Assembly (NCBI RefSeq): GCF_014650595.1
Contig: NZ_BMVG01000018.1
Location: forward strand, 93,347-157,346
Direction of reading: 5' to 3'
Source of the DNA: Streptomyces alanosinicus
GTDB lineage: Bacteria; Actinomycetota; Actinomycetes; Streptomycetales; Streptomycetaceae
Length of the DNA: 64,000 nt
The notes beneath the pieces are model-generated. The model made no database searches. It was not told the origin of the DNA and worked only from the letters and a program-made list of their open reading frames with translations. The translations under genes were made by a program, and so were the position numbers. Position 1 is the stretch's first letter; every line of letters begins with the position of its first letter. This document shows positions 17,400-26,068 of the stretch, piece after piece.

Positions 17400-17949
17400 T
17401 CCAAACCGACCCTGCAATATGGGGCCCCGGCCTGCCGGAATCGGGCCGGGGACACCATTCCCCACCATTGTCCGACAACCAATGCGTCATGCACGCACCA
17501 CCAGGCCCGGACACCAGGCGTCACACCCTGGTGCCCAGGCCGGCGTCCTCTCGCCCACTCGCCGATCCACCTGGGGATTTCCGCCCCGAGGGCGCCCAGC
17601 GAACACCTCTGCCCCCGGCCTCGCCAGTGGCTCCTCCCCCGGCGTTTCCCAACCGCCGAACGAGTGAGAAGCCCGCGTCCGACCAGGGCGCGCATTGCCT
17701 GCCGCACCATTGATCAGGAGCCCGCAGGGAGTCCCCCCAGATCCGCGCGCCATCTGGCGCCGGGGTGACACCCATGACGTCCTTGCCCGGCGTGGGCCAG
17801 ACCTGGCCTGGCAAAGGGCCAGCCCTCTGAGTGCGGGCCAGCCCCTTTGCTGTGTCGACTCCGCCGAGGCGCTCCCGGCGGAGTCGATCAGGCTGCGTTG
17901 ACCTTCGGCCGCCGCTCGCCGGCCTCCACGCCGCCCCGGGCCGAGGCTG
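17400..17949. other. Intergenic stretch, nothing recognisable
   Basis: About 550 bp between the secreted protein and the NTPase fragment. Frames on both strands are shadow-like, and I see no RNA or repeat. Confidence 0.4.
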
Positions 17950-18373
17950 CGCTCGCCGGCCTCGATCGCGTGGCGCCCCGCACAGTGGTGTGGCTCAACG
18001 AGGCCCAGCACCACCTCGGCCACCCTCAGACCGGCGAGCGCATCGCGGCAGCCCTCCACACTCTGCTCACCCACGCGCACCACGGGCCGGTCCTCGTCCC
18101 GGGCACCTTGTGGCCCGAATACGCCGACTCCTGCACGGTCCTGCCCGGCTCCCAGGAGCCTGACCTCCACAGCCGGGTTCGTGAACTGTTGACCGGGCGC
18201 ACCTTCACTGTCTCCGACGCTTTCGACGAGGAAGCGCTCCATGCTGCCTACGACCTTGCCCGAGGCGGCGACCGGTTCATGGCGGATGCCCTCACCCGTG
18301 CCCACGCGCACGGTCGGGTCACCCAGGACCTCGCCGGCGCACCCGAACTCCTCCGCCGCTACGAACACGGCAC
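17950..18373 (+). pseudogene. Fragment of a large STAND-like NTPase/regulator
   Basis: The plus strand reads APRTVVWLNEAQHHLGHP, GERIAAALHTLLTHAHHG, PVLVPGTLWPEYADSCTVLP and LAGAPELLRRYEHGTPP. This matches the Walker-B and following segment (VVWLDEAQ...VLVLGTLWPEYW) of Streptomyces multidomain ATP-binding regulators. There is no Walker A, start codon or downstream repeat domain. It ends where IS5 sequence begins, so it was cut by an insertion. Confidence 0.6.
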
Positions 18374-18931
18374 CCCGCCTGTCGGCCCCGGCGCCGCCCG
18401 GATGTGGTGCTGGCCGACCGCGGCTACGACCACGACAAGTACCGCCGCCTCGTCTGGGATCTCGGTGTGAAGCCTCTGATCGCCCACCGGGGTACCGAGC
18501 ACGGCTGCAGGCTCGGCACCCAACGCTGGGTCGTCGAGCGCGCGTTCGCCCATCTGCACTGGTTCCGCTGCCTGCGGATCCGCTGTGCATTCGGCTTCCC
18601 GGGCCGCCATGACCTCATCCCCATGCTCGAAGGCCCACGCTCCGACAGCGTCGATGGGCGCCAGCAAAGTCCGGCCCAGGGCGGTGAGTTGGTACTCAAC
18701 GCGCGGTGGCGCTCCCGGGTGTGCCTGCCGGTCCACCAATCCGTTGGACCGCAAGCGCCGCAGCGTCTCGGTGAGGACCTTGGAGCTGATTCCCCCGATC
18801 TGCTCGCGCAGTTCGACCGGGCGTCTGGGGCCGTCGCGCAGGGCCCAGAGTACGACGGCGTTCCAGGTGTTGGACAGCAGGTCGAAGGCCAGGCGTGCAC
18901 GGCAGTCGGCGAGGAAGGCGTCGGTCGTCAC
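18359..18931 (-). CDS. HxlR-family regulator with an IS-derived C-terminal extension
   Basis: The GTG start gives MTTDAFLADCRARLAFDLLS, with the Cys near residue 10 typical of HxlR. It continues NTWNAVVLWALRDGPRRPVE, GGISSKVLTETLRRLRSNGL and PPRVEYQLTALGRTLLAPID, a full winged helix ending near VMAAREAECTADP (~residue 118). The remaining ~70 residues are encoded by the antisense strand of the adjacent IS5 fragment: the native stop was removed. The binding domain looks intact, so the protein may work with a longer tail. It is divergent from the reductase at 19006 (74-bp spacer), its likely target. A TACCAAATGGTG near-palindrome lies at 18933-18944. Confidence 0.8.
   Translation of the reverse strand: MTTDAFLADCRARLAFDLLSNTWNAVVLWALRDGPRRPVELREQIGGISSKVLTETLRRLRSNGLVDRQAHPGAPPRVEYQLTALGRTLLAPIDAVGAWAFEHGDEVMAAREAECTADPQAAEPVQMGERALDDPALGAEPAAVLGTPVGDQRLHTEIPDEAAVLVVVVAAVGQHHIRAAPGPTGGVPCS
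18402..18600 (+). pseudogene. IS5-family transposase C-terminal fragment
   Basis: The translation VLADRGYDHDKYRRLVWDLG followed by VKPLIAHRGTEHG and RWVVERAFAHLHWFRCLRIR is the third-catalytic-residue (Glu) region of IS5-group transposases. Upstream DDE parts and the normal C-terminus are missing. Its right side runs straight into the 3' end of the HxlR gene on the opposite strand. Confidence 0.75.
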
Positions 18932-19005
18932 GTACCAAATGGTGCCTGACAGGCCCTCTAGCGTCGTTGCGAACGGTCCAAGAAGGTCCTGGGAGGGAAT
19001 GCGTG

Positions 19006-19698
19006 ATGAGAATCGGCGTACTGGGCACGGGCAACATGGCGGACGCGCTCGCCACGCACTGGGTCCGCGCCGGGCACGACGTGGCCGTCGGAGGACGGGA
19101 CATGCACAAGGCGGAGCGGCTCGCGGCGCTCCTCGGAGGCAGCACGAAGCATGTCAGTCTGCGTGCGGCGGCCGAGTTCGGTCAGGTGGTGCTGGCTGCA
19201 CTGCCCTTCGGCGCAGGGACCAGCGTGGTGCGGGAACTGCGAGCGGTCCTGGACGGCAAGGTGCTGATCGACTGTTCCAATCCGGTCGGTCCGGGCTTCC
19301 GGCTTCTGACACAGAGCGGCCTCTCGGCCGCACAGCAACTGGCCGCGGCGGCTCCGGAAGCTCATGTGGTCAAGGCGTTCAACCTCTGCCACGAGGACGT
19401 GTGGCGCATGTCGCCACCCATCTTCGACGGACGGCGACTGGCCGTTCCGGTCTCCGGAGACGACGAAACGGCCCTCGCGCTTGTACACCAGTTGGTGCGG
19501 CATGCCGGCTGCGAACCCGTGTCCGGCGGCGGTCTCGAACGAGCCGGACTCCTGGAAGCGACCGCCGCGCTCTTCATCGGGCTATGGGTCGGCGAGGGAG
19601 CCGATGCCCAAGCAGTCGCACCCCCGCTGGCCTATGCCGCCGGACAGAGACACGAGGAACCAGAAGACGCCGAAAAGGCTTTTCGTCAGGAGTTCTGA
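19006..19698 (+). CDS. NADP-dependent reductase of the F420H2:NADP-oxidoreductase-like family
   Basis: A 230-aa Rossmann protein starting MRIGVLGTGNMADALATHWV, with the G-x-G-x-x dinucleotide motif at residues 7-12. It is followed by GGRDMHKAERLAALLGG, QVVLAALPFGAGTSVVREL and KVLIDCSNPVGPGF, the pattern of NADPH-dependent F420 reductase/pyrroline-5-carboxylate-reductase-like proteins. The late segment VVKAFNLCHEDVW and DDETALALVHQLVRHAGCEP also fits. The ribosome site GGAGGGA is 8 bp upstream. It is the divergent partner of the HxlR regulator. The substrate is unknown; neither F420 nor NADP specificity can be settled from sequence. Confidence 0.85.
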   Translation: MRIGVLGTGNMADALATHWVRAGHDVAVGGRDMHKAERLAALLGGSTKHVSLRAAAEFGQVVLAALPFGAGTSVVRELRAVLDGKVLIDCSNPVGPGFRLLTQSGLSAAQQLAAAAPEAHVVKAFNLCHEDVWRMSPPIFDGRRLAVPVSGDDETALALVHQLVRHAGCEPVSGGGLERAGLLEATAALFIGLWVGEGADAQAVAPPLAYAAGQRHEEPEDAEKAFRQEF

Positions 19699-19706
19699 GC
19701 CTGGCC

Positions 19707-20000
19707 TCAGCCACGCGTATGCCGACGGCCCCCTCCTCTACGCGGGGGCCGTACGGAGACCGGCGGGGTCACGGTCGGGCCCCGCGTCCCTCGTCCCCAG
19801 GGGAGGAACAGGGCCAGCGCAGCCAGAACCTGGCTCAGGCCGGGAAGGATGTGCTGTAAATCCTCCGCTGGCGCCTTCGCCATCACCGCCCGCGTCACGA
19901 TGGCGACCACGGTGAGCAGCACCACGACGATCGCGAGCACGGCGAGCAGGACGTAGGCGGGCATGGCAGCAGCAAGATCCATCTGTTGCGTGAGCGCCAT
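19707..20000 (-). CDS. Small two-helix membrane protein
   Basis: A 97-aa protein starting MALTQQMDLAAAMPAYVLLA. One long transmembrane helix (~residues 14-40, AYVLLAVLAIVVVLLTVVAI) is followed by a polar loop (KAPAEDLQH), a second weaker hydrophobic helix (~50-68, ILPGLSQVLAALALFLPW) and a basic, disordered tail. AGGGAG lies 11 bp before the start. It converges with the reductase gene, with only 8 bp between stops. I do not recognise a family; it may be a small stress-linked membrane peptide. Confidence 0.6.
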   Translation of the reverse strand: MALTQQMDLAAAMPAYVLLAVLAIVVVLLTVVAIVTRAVMAKAPAEDLQHILPGLSQVLAALALFLPWGRGTRGPTVTPPVSVRPPRRGGGRRHTRG

Positions 20001-20320
20001 TGGTGTCGCGGTCTCCCTGAGGTTCAGCTCCCGGTGATGGGAACATCCGAGTACGTGGAACCCATGAGACTCACCGGCAACGGCCTTCGGTGAGCCGAGC
20101 GAGCAGACCCGGAAAAGCTCGGACGGCACCGGTGACCGGCGTACAGCGCGGACCGCGCCGAACAGGAGATCGTTCGGCAGTATTCGGCAATGGGGCGCGC
20201 ATCGCGACCGCTCCACCGGCTGCGGCTTGGTAAACCTTCCTGTCTCAGCCAGGTGTCTTCTCCATCGCGCCTGGCAGGCACCATGGCCCAACATCGGGAC
20301 CCGGCGGTGCCGCGGTCGGG

Positions 20321-21235
20321 TCATGCTCGGGTGAGCACGATCTTCTTGCCGCCGGCCCGTCCGGCAACCACCCGGGCGTACGCAGCCGGTCCCTCGCTCA
20401 GCGGCAGGGGTTCCGGCTCGAGTTTCAAGGTTCCCGCAGAGGCTTGCTCCGCCAGCTGGACGAGTTGCGCGGCATTGGGCTCGACGTAGAGGTCCCAACT
20501 CGTGATGCCTCGTTCCTCAGCAGGCGCGTCCGAGGTCAGGGAGCACAGTCGGCCGCTGTCCCGCACCAAAGGCAGCGCGGCGTCCGCCGTGCCGGTGGCG
20601 ACGATGAGGGCGGCGTCGAACCCGCCGCGTACCTTGGCCGACCAGTTCGGGTCGTGGTAATCAACGACCTCCATCGCTCCCAGACCGAGCAGGCGCTCCG
20701 CGGCGGCGGCAGACGCGGTCGCGGTCACCTCGATGCCCTCGGTCGCGGCGAGCTGGACGGCCAGGGCTCCCGTGGCCCCGCCTCCGTTGGTGATCAGGAG
20801 CCGCTGTCCTCGGCTGAGGTCCAGCTTCTCCAGGGCCTGGACCGCGGTGAGTCCGTTGACCGGCAACGCCGCCGCGTGCACGGCGTCCAGCCCGGGTGGG
20901 CAGGCTGCAGCGTGATCCGCGTTGATCAGAACGCGTTCGGCCCAGAAGCCGCTTCCCCCGGGCAGCGGGGCCTCGTGCGCGAGTACCCGGTCGCCTACGG
21001 CAAACCCGGTGACACCCGCGCCGACGGCCAGCACCTTACCCGCGCCCTCCACTCCCAACGCCGCCGGAGGGCGCAGCCCCACATCCCAGCCACCGCCGTT
21101 CAGCAGCTCGTCCCACGGGCCGGCCCCGGCCGCCTCCACCGCCACCAGGATCTGACCGGGCCCGGGAGATGACGGTTCGGGCAACTCCAGCAGGGCGACT
21201 TCCTTCTCGGCCCCGGACACTCCGCACGCTTTCAC
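20321..21235 (-). CDS. Zinc-free MDR oxidoreductase (quinone reductase-like)
   Basis: About 304 aa from a GTG (VKACGVSGAEKEVALLELPE), chosen because family members begin just before the first beta-strand. GroES-like half: PEPSSPGPGQILVAVEAAGA, LRPPAALGVEGAGKVLAVG, FAVGDRVLAHEAPLPGG. NADPH motif: LLITNGGGATGALAVQLAAT (~residues 145-164). It lacks catalytic zinc ligands. It is a second member of this superfamily in the window, only distantly similar to the one at 4697. It is monocistronic. It ends KKIVLTRA, the usual last strand. Confidence 0.85.
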   Translation of the reverse strand: MKACGVSGAEKEVALLELPEPSSPGPGQILVAVEAAGAGPWDELLNGGGWDVGLRPPAALGVEGAGKVLAVGAGVTGFAVGDRVLAHEAPLPGGSGFWAERVLINADHAAACPPGLDAVHAAALPVNGLTAVQALEKLDLSRGQRLLITNGGGATGALAVQLAATEGIEVTATASAAAAERLLGLGAMEVVDYHDPNWSAKVRGGFDAALIVATGTADAALPLVRDSGRLCSLTSDAPAEERGITSWDLYVEPNAAQLVQLAEQASAGTLKLEPEPLPLSEGPAAYARVVAGRAGGKKIVLTRA

Positions 21236-21486
21236 AGCAGATCTTTGTCCTCTCACCCAGTCCGGCCGGCCGGGAGGCACGGGCCGGAAGTCAAAAGCAG
21301 GCCCCAGTGTCGATCTCGGGATCCTCTCCAGAGGTCGCTCGTGGTCTCAGCCGCATTGGTGTCTAGCCCATGCAGCCAGTGGCCCTGACATGTAGTCCAT
21401 TCAGAGAGTGTCCGGATGGGCCAATTGTGGAATCTGCGCCTGGACCTTGAGTCGGCCCTTGAGTCGGGTCGGGGCCTGCGTCGCCG

Positions 21487-21560
21487 TTGATCGAGTAGCG
21501 GAAGCGCCGCTCGCTCCGCGGCAGCAGCGGCTCCAGGCAGTCCCACAGCTCATCCGGCTC
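21487..21560 (-). pseudogene. IS5-family transposase N-terminal scrap
   Basis: The minus strand reads DELWDCLEPLLPRSERRFRY, which is the first helix of a common Streptomyces IS5 transposase ('DELWxxIEPLLPRxxRRxRYPGR'). Sequence after RFRY is unrelated. It partly overlaps, in antisense, the IS630 fragment region. Confidence 0.6.
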
Positions 21561-21568
21561 ATCCGGCT

Positions 21569-21880
21569 CTTGCGGTACGCGCAGGGTGGCGGGCCGACCG
21601 CGGAGCGACGACGGTTTCGCGAGCGGATCCGGCACGAGGCGGGCGAGCGGTTCGCGCGTGGCGAGAGAACCGCGGTGATCGCGAAGGATCTGCGGGTCAG
21701 TGAACGGTCGGTGGAACGCTGGCGTCGCGCTTGACGGGAGGGCGGAACGGCCGCCCTCGCGTCCGCGGGGCTGCCGAAACTGCCCAAGCTGTGCGACGAA
21801 CAGTTCGCCGAGCTGGAGAAGGAACTGGCGCGGGGGCCGGCCGCACACGGCTGGTGGGACCAACGCTGGACCAGCGCACC
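21569..21880 (+). pseudogene. IS630-family transposase N-terminal fragment
   Basis: The plus strand reads RYAQGGGPTAERRRFRERIR, GERFARGERTAVIAKDLRVS and ERSVERWRRA, then a stop at 21732-21734. It continues in frame as LPKLPKLCDEQFAELEKELA and HGWWDQRWT. This is the double helix-turn-helix N-terminus of Streptomyces IS630 transposases. The DDE domain is gone, replaced by the DUF6879 remnant on the other strand. Confidence 0.75.
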
Positions 21881-21914
21881 TGCTCGCCCGCCTCGACGTT
21901 TGGCGCGGGTCTGA

Positions 21915-22190
21915 TTGTGCTCCCGACGGATGTGGTCGGTCACCGGCTCGGACACGACCCGAGCCCGGCGCACGGTGACGCCGCGGGCGACAGCGTCCGC
22001 GATGTCCTGGTGGAACGGGCGCCACCACGAAGCGCGGTTGTCCCAATCGACACACTCGCCCCTCAGCCACGCCTCGAACCGAGGATTGCTGTAGTACGCG
22101 TCCCCGCATCTCAAGGTGGACAGCCGACAGCTTGGCAGCAGCCAGCTGCTCCGTGGCGAGCACGTAGGCGTCGGCCATCGAGAGCGTCCA
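21915..22190 (-). pseudogene. DUF6879-type protein remnant
   Basis: The minus strand reads LSAVHLEMRD in one frame, then AYYSNPRFEAWLRGECVDWD, RASWWRPFHQDIADAVARGV and RRARVVSEPVTDHIRREHN in another. This is the conserved DUF6879 pattern ('SAVHLEMRDxY...DWxxRASWWRPW...RRARIVSEPVSxYIR'). In Streptomyces these proteins accompany XRE/DUF397 regulators. The frame breaks near 22110 and the C-terminus is cut by the IS630 piece. Confidence 0.65.
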
Positions 22191-22620
22191 GGCGAAGGGC
22201 GGCGGAGGGGGCTCAGTCAGCTCATCGGCACGTTCCCCGCCGACGGGGCCAAGGAAGGGGAGGTCTACAACAAGCATCACGCGGGCGACGACGACTCCAC
22301 GCCGAGCGTGCAGGACAGAGAGCCGCAATCGACCACGGCAAACCTGGAGACCGCACCGCTTGACCAACTGCCTGCCGCGGGCGATGGCATGCTCTCGAAC
22401 GAATGAGGAAGCGCCGGGCCTGAACGGCGGTGGCCGGTAACCCGTCACGTTGCGGGCCGGGTCGGTCCGCGGCTGTGCGGATGATCAGTCGGTCGGGGTC
22501 GTCGCGATGAAGCATTGCGGGGACCGGATGCCGGCGGGTACTGGGCTCGGGCGCCCCAGGCCACGAACCGGTGACCGGGTCCCGCATAGCCCTCTGCCAC
22601 CTTGCGGGCCGGATCGCGTC
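22191..22620. other. Intergenic stretch, nothing recognisable
   Basis: About 430 bp between the DUF6879 remnant and the stop of the permease-phosphatase gene. Shadow frames only; there may be decayed upstream parts of the DUF6879 locus. Confidence 0.4.
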
Positions 22621-25296
22621 TCAGGGTGGCAGGGACTGTTCTACCCAGATGGTCTTGCCGGTGGCCGTGTAGCGGGTGCCCCATCGCTGAGCCATCTGGG
22701 CGATGATGAACAGGCCGCGGCCGTCCTCGTCGTCCGTCTCGGCGTGCCGCAGATGGGGTGACGTGTGCCCGGTGTCGGACACCTCGCAGATGAGAGTCCG
22801 GTCGCGGATGAGCCGGACGTGGACCGGTCCGGTGGCGTAGCGGATGGCATTGGTGACCAACTCGCTGACGATGAGTTCGGTCGTGAACGCCAGATCGTCC
22901 AGGCCCCATGCGCCGAGTTGCTCCGTCGTCGTGTTGCGTGCATCGGCGACCATCGCGGGATCGGGAGGCAGCTCCCACACGGTCACCTGATCCTCGGCAA
23001 GTACCCGGGTGCGCACGAGCAGCAGGGTCGCGTCGTCGTTCGCCGGACCCGGCAGGAGCGCCGCGACCGCACGGTCACAGAACTCCTCCAGCGCATGGCG
23101 GTACCGGGTGAGGGTCTCGGCGAGCAACCCGAGTGCTTTGTCGGGGCCGTCTGCGGTCTGGACGAGTCCATCGGTGAAGAGCGCGACGATGCTGCCTGGC
23201 GGGAGCTGGAGTTCCGTGCTCTCGTACGGCAGGCCGCCAACGCCCAGCGGTGGGCCTGCCGGTAGTTCCGGATACGTCACGATGTCGCTGTCCGGTGGGA
23301 GGACTGCTGCCGTCGGGTTTCCGGCGCGCGCCATGGTGCACCTGCCGGACACAGGGTCGTACACCGCGAACAGGCACGAGACACCGAGGTCTGCTTCATC
23401 CGTGGGCCTTTTTCCGGCCGCGCCTGAGGCGCCGTGCTTGGGTACTTCCTCTCGGGCGGCTTGTCGGACCATGTCGTCCAGGCGCAAGAGGAGTTCGTCC
23501 GGGGCGAGATCGAGGCGGGCGAGGACGCGTACAACCGTGCGTAGGCGCCCCATGGCAGCGGCGGCGCGCAGGCCGTGGCCTGTCACCTCGCCGACGGCCA
23601 GACCGACGCGCGTGCCCGAAAGCGGGATCGCGTCGAACCAGTCGCCGCCCACCCCGGTCCTGCTGTCGGCCGGAACGTAACGGCTCGCCAGCTCAACGGC
23701 GGTCTGCGGCGGCAGCCCGTCAGGGAGCAGGCTCCGCTGGAGCCTGAGTGCCGTGGTGTGCTCATGGGTGACGACCAGCATCAGCACGACGCCGATCAGC
23801 AGGGCACCGATGCCCACGACCGTCACTCCGCCCGTCCGTCCAATGACCGGAAGGTCGATGGACGTCTTGCCGTAGTCGGGATCGGCGTAGACATCGAATG
23901 CGGCATAGCAGAAGAGGCAGAGCATCATCAACCCGCCCAGGCCCGGCAGCAGGCCCTTGAACAGGAGGTCCCTGCGGCTGCGGGTGAGCACGCGCCGGTA
24001 GTACCAGACGCAGGCGAAGCCGGTGAGCCCGTAGTAGAAGGCGATTGCGATGCCGATCGACCCGATGGAGTCGGCCAGAAAGTCGTGGCTGATCACCGTC
24101 AGCAGGACCAGGAAGGCGATCGAAGCCAGGCCCACGCCGACGGTCGACCAGGTCGGGGTGAGGAATCTGCGGTGAACGCGGGCGAAGCGGGAGGGAAGGG
24201 CCTTGTGCGCGGCCATCGAGAAGACCGTCCGGGCCAGGGGCAGGATGGTGGTCTGCGTGGAGGCCGCCGAGGAGGTCAGCACCATGAAAATCAGCAGCTT
24301 GGCGAGGAAGATCCCCGGGCCGTGACTGCCGAAGACGGCAGAGCCGAGTCCCGAGAGCACGTCGTCCGAGTTGTTCCCGTTGCCGAGCCCGATCCCGGAG
24401 TTGCCGACTCCGGCGAATGCCTGCACCGAGGTCGCTACCAGGGCGTAGGTGATCAGGAGCAGCATGGTTGAGATGACCGCGGCGCGTCCGGGGATGCGCG
24501 TGCTCTCGGCGGTCTCCTCGTTGACCGTGACGGCGGTGTCCCAGCCCCAGTAGATGAAGACAGCGGCGAGGATGCCCGCGGTCAGCGCCTTGGTCGAGGG
24601 CACGTCGAACGGATTGAACCAGGAGGCGGAGACGTGGATCGCCGTCTGCGGACCGCTGGTATAGGCCTTGATCAGGGCGGTGGCGGCGAACAGCAGCAGG
24701 ACGGAGACCTCGATGAGGAGGAGCCCGCACTGGATGGCAGCCGAGATCTCGATGCCGACGTAGCAGATCGCGGTCATCACCCCGATCCACATGACCCCCA
24801 CGAGGGTGGGCCATACTTGGTGCTCCGCGAGTGCGTCGTAGCCCAGGAGGCGGAAGCTGTAGATGCCGGCGATCTCGGCGAGGTTGGCCATGACGATGAT
24901 GTCGGCGACGATGATGCCCCAGCCGCCCATCCAGCCGACGCGCGGGCCGAAGGCACGCGTCGCCCAGGAGAACGTCGTCCCGCAGTCGGCGTTGCTCGCG
25001 TTGAGCTCCCGGTAGGCATACGCGATCAACAGCATCGGGATGAAGGCGAGCATCGTGATGACCGGCGTCTGACGGCCGACGGCCGCCACGATGAGGCCGA
25101 GCGTGGCCGCCAGGCTGTAGGCCGGGGCAGTGGAGGCCATGCCGATGGCCACGGAGGAGAAGAGCCCCAGAGCGCCTGCCCTGAGACCTTTGCCTCCCGC
25201 ACCGGCGACCGGCATGACCGGTGCGTCGGACGAGGGACGGCCAGGGAACGGCTTCGCACCGGACGCCGACTTCTCATCCCGCTCGGGCAATCCCAT
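22621..25296 (-). CDS. APC-family permease fused to SpoIIE phosphatase and HATPase (RsbW-like) domains
   Basis: An uninterrupted 891-aa frame. Residues ~35-508 are a 12-helix amino acid/polyamine/organocation permease: GMASTAPAYSLAATLGLIVA, TFSWATRAFGPRVGWMGGWG, FIYWGWDTAVTVNEETAEST. From ~511 it becomes a PP2C-like SpoIIE phosphatase (LQRSLLPDGLPP, metal-binding GVGGDWFDAI 548-557, VTGHGL 571-576, FTDGL 707-711, NDDATLL 753-759). From ~775 it is a HATPase anti-sigma kinase domain (N box ELVTNAIRY 812-820, VSDTG 839-843, GRGL 859-862). The join at ~23772 follows the last permease helix directly; there is no linker, GAF or PAS. A permease could gate a cytoplasmic partner-switch module by substrate. 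Usual SpoIIE 'GDVxGHG' reads GEVTGHG here. Domain identities are strong; a working fusion is inference. Confidence 0.85.
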   Translation of the reverse strand: MGLPERDEKSASGAKPFPGRPSSDAPVMPVAGAGGKGLRAGALGLFSSVAIGMASTAPAYSLAATLGLIVAAVGRQTPVITMLAFIPMLLIAYAYRELNASNADCGTTFSWATRAFGPRVGWMGGWGIIVADIIVMANLAEIAGIYSFRLLGYDALAEHQVWPTLVGVMWIGVMTAICYVGIEISAAIQCGLLLIEVSVLLLFAATALIKAYTSGPQTAIHVSASWFNPFDVPSTKALTAGILAAVFIYWGWDTAVTVNEETAESTRIPGRAAVISTMLLLITYALVATSVQAFAGVGNSGIGLGNGNNSDDVLSGLGSAVFGSHGPGIFLAKLLIFMVLTSSAASTQTTILPLARTVFSMAAHKALPSRFARVHRRFLTPTWSTVGVGLASIAFLVLLTVISHDFLADSIGSIGIAIAFYYGLTGFACVWYYRRVLTRSRRDLLFKGLLPGLGGLMMLCLFCYAAFDVYADPDYGKTSIDLPVIGRTGGVTVVGIGALLIGVVLMLVVTHEHTTALRLQRSLLPDGLPPQTAVELASRYVPADSRTGVGGDWFDAIPLSGTRVGLAVGEVTGHGLRAAAAMGRLRTVVRVLARLDLAPDELLLRLDDMVRQAAREEVPKHGASGAAGKRPTDEADLGVSCLFAVYDPVSGRCTMARAGNPTAAVLPPDSDIVTYPELPAGPPLGVGGLPYESTELQLPPGSIVALFTDGLVQTADGPDKALGLLAETLTRYRHALEEFCDRAVAALLPGPANDDATLLLVRTRVLAEDQVTVWELPPDPAMVADARNTTTEQLGAWGLDDLAFTTELIVSELVTNAIRYATGPVHVRLIRDRTLICEVSDTGHTSPHLRHAETDDEDGRGLFIIAQMAQRWGTRYTATGKTIWVEQSLPP

Positions 25297-25484
25297 GACC
25301 CGATCTTGCGATCACCTGCCCGATCTGGGCCAGAAGGCCGCGCCGTGTACGGAAGAACCTACCCGTTCACCGGGTCAGGTCGCCGTAATGGCTTTCGTGC
25401 GGCCGCTGAGCGCCTTCCGTTACGAGCACGCCGGACCGGCCCTCGTCCGCAAGGCGGGCACCTGGGCGTCGTTCGTCACCGCTG

Positions 25485-25949
25485 TCAAGCGCGGGGAAGT
25501 GCCCGGGCAAGGTCGTGCCGGCCATAGATGCCGAGTTTCCGGAAGGCCTGGGTGAGGTGGAACTCCATGGTTCGCCGGGCGACGAACAGTTCCGAGGCGA
25601 TCTCGTCGTTGGTCAGTCTCCCGGGGGCGAGCATGACGATACGGCTCTCCTGGCGCGTCAGAGCGGTCACATCTGTCTGCCGTCGGCGCCGCGGGCGGGC
25701 GCCCGCGGCGAGCAGTACGGCGTGCGCGGGTTCGGTCGCCGCAGTAGAGCCTTGAGCCTCGGCCAGGTCCAGGGCCTGGCGGAGTCTGGTCCCGGACTGC
25801 TCGGTGTGTCCGCTTTGGGGCAGGACCGCGCCCAGATCGGTGAGGGCGTGAGCGAGGTCCAGCCAGGCGGTCGTCGACTCCAGCAGGGCAACCGCGTCGG
25901 TGAGCGTCTCGACGCAGGCCGGTCCCCGTCGAGAAGCCCGAGTACGCAC
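25485..25949 (-). pseudogene. LAL/LuxR-type regulator, C-terminal fragment
   Basis: About 154 residues with a TPR-like helix pair (LAHALTDLGAVLPQSGHTEQ) followed by a LuxR helix-turn-helix: LTRQESRIVMLAPGRLTNDE, IASELFVARRTMEFHLTQAF, RKLGI. Full LAL regulators are ~900 aa with an N-terminal ATPase, and the repeats immediately before the HTH match that architecture. The upstream sequence lacks the ATPase and the rest of the repeats. The HTH itself looks intact; in the normal position 'LTxxExxI' is kept. Probably a stranded 3' end rather than a working small regulator. Confidence 0.6.
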
Positions 25950-26068
25950 ATGCTCGCCCCCCAGCCAGCCAGACGGCCCTCACCGGACGGCCATTGAACG
26001 CACCGCCACTCCCTGTGCTCACGCGTCATCGCACGACGGCCGCACAACCATCCACACTGGTCCGGCCG

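Noticed and set aside
23575..24471. 298-aa plus-strand open frame
   Set aside because: Antisense of the permease part of the APC-SpoIIE gene; no recognisable domain.
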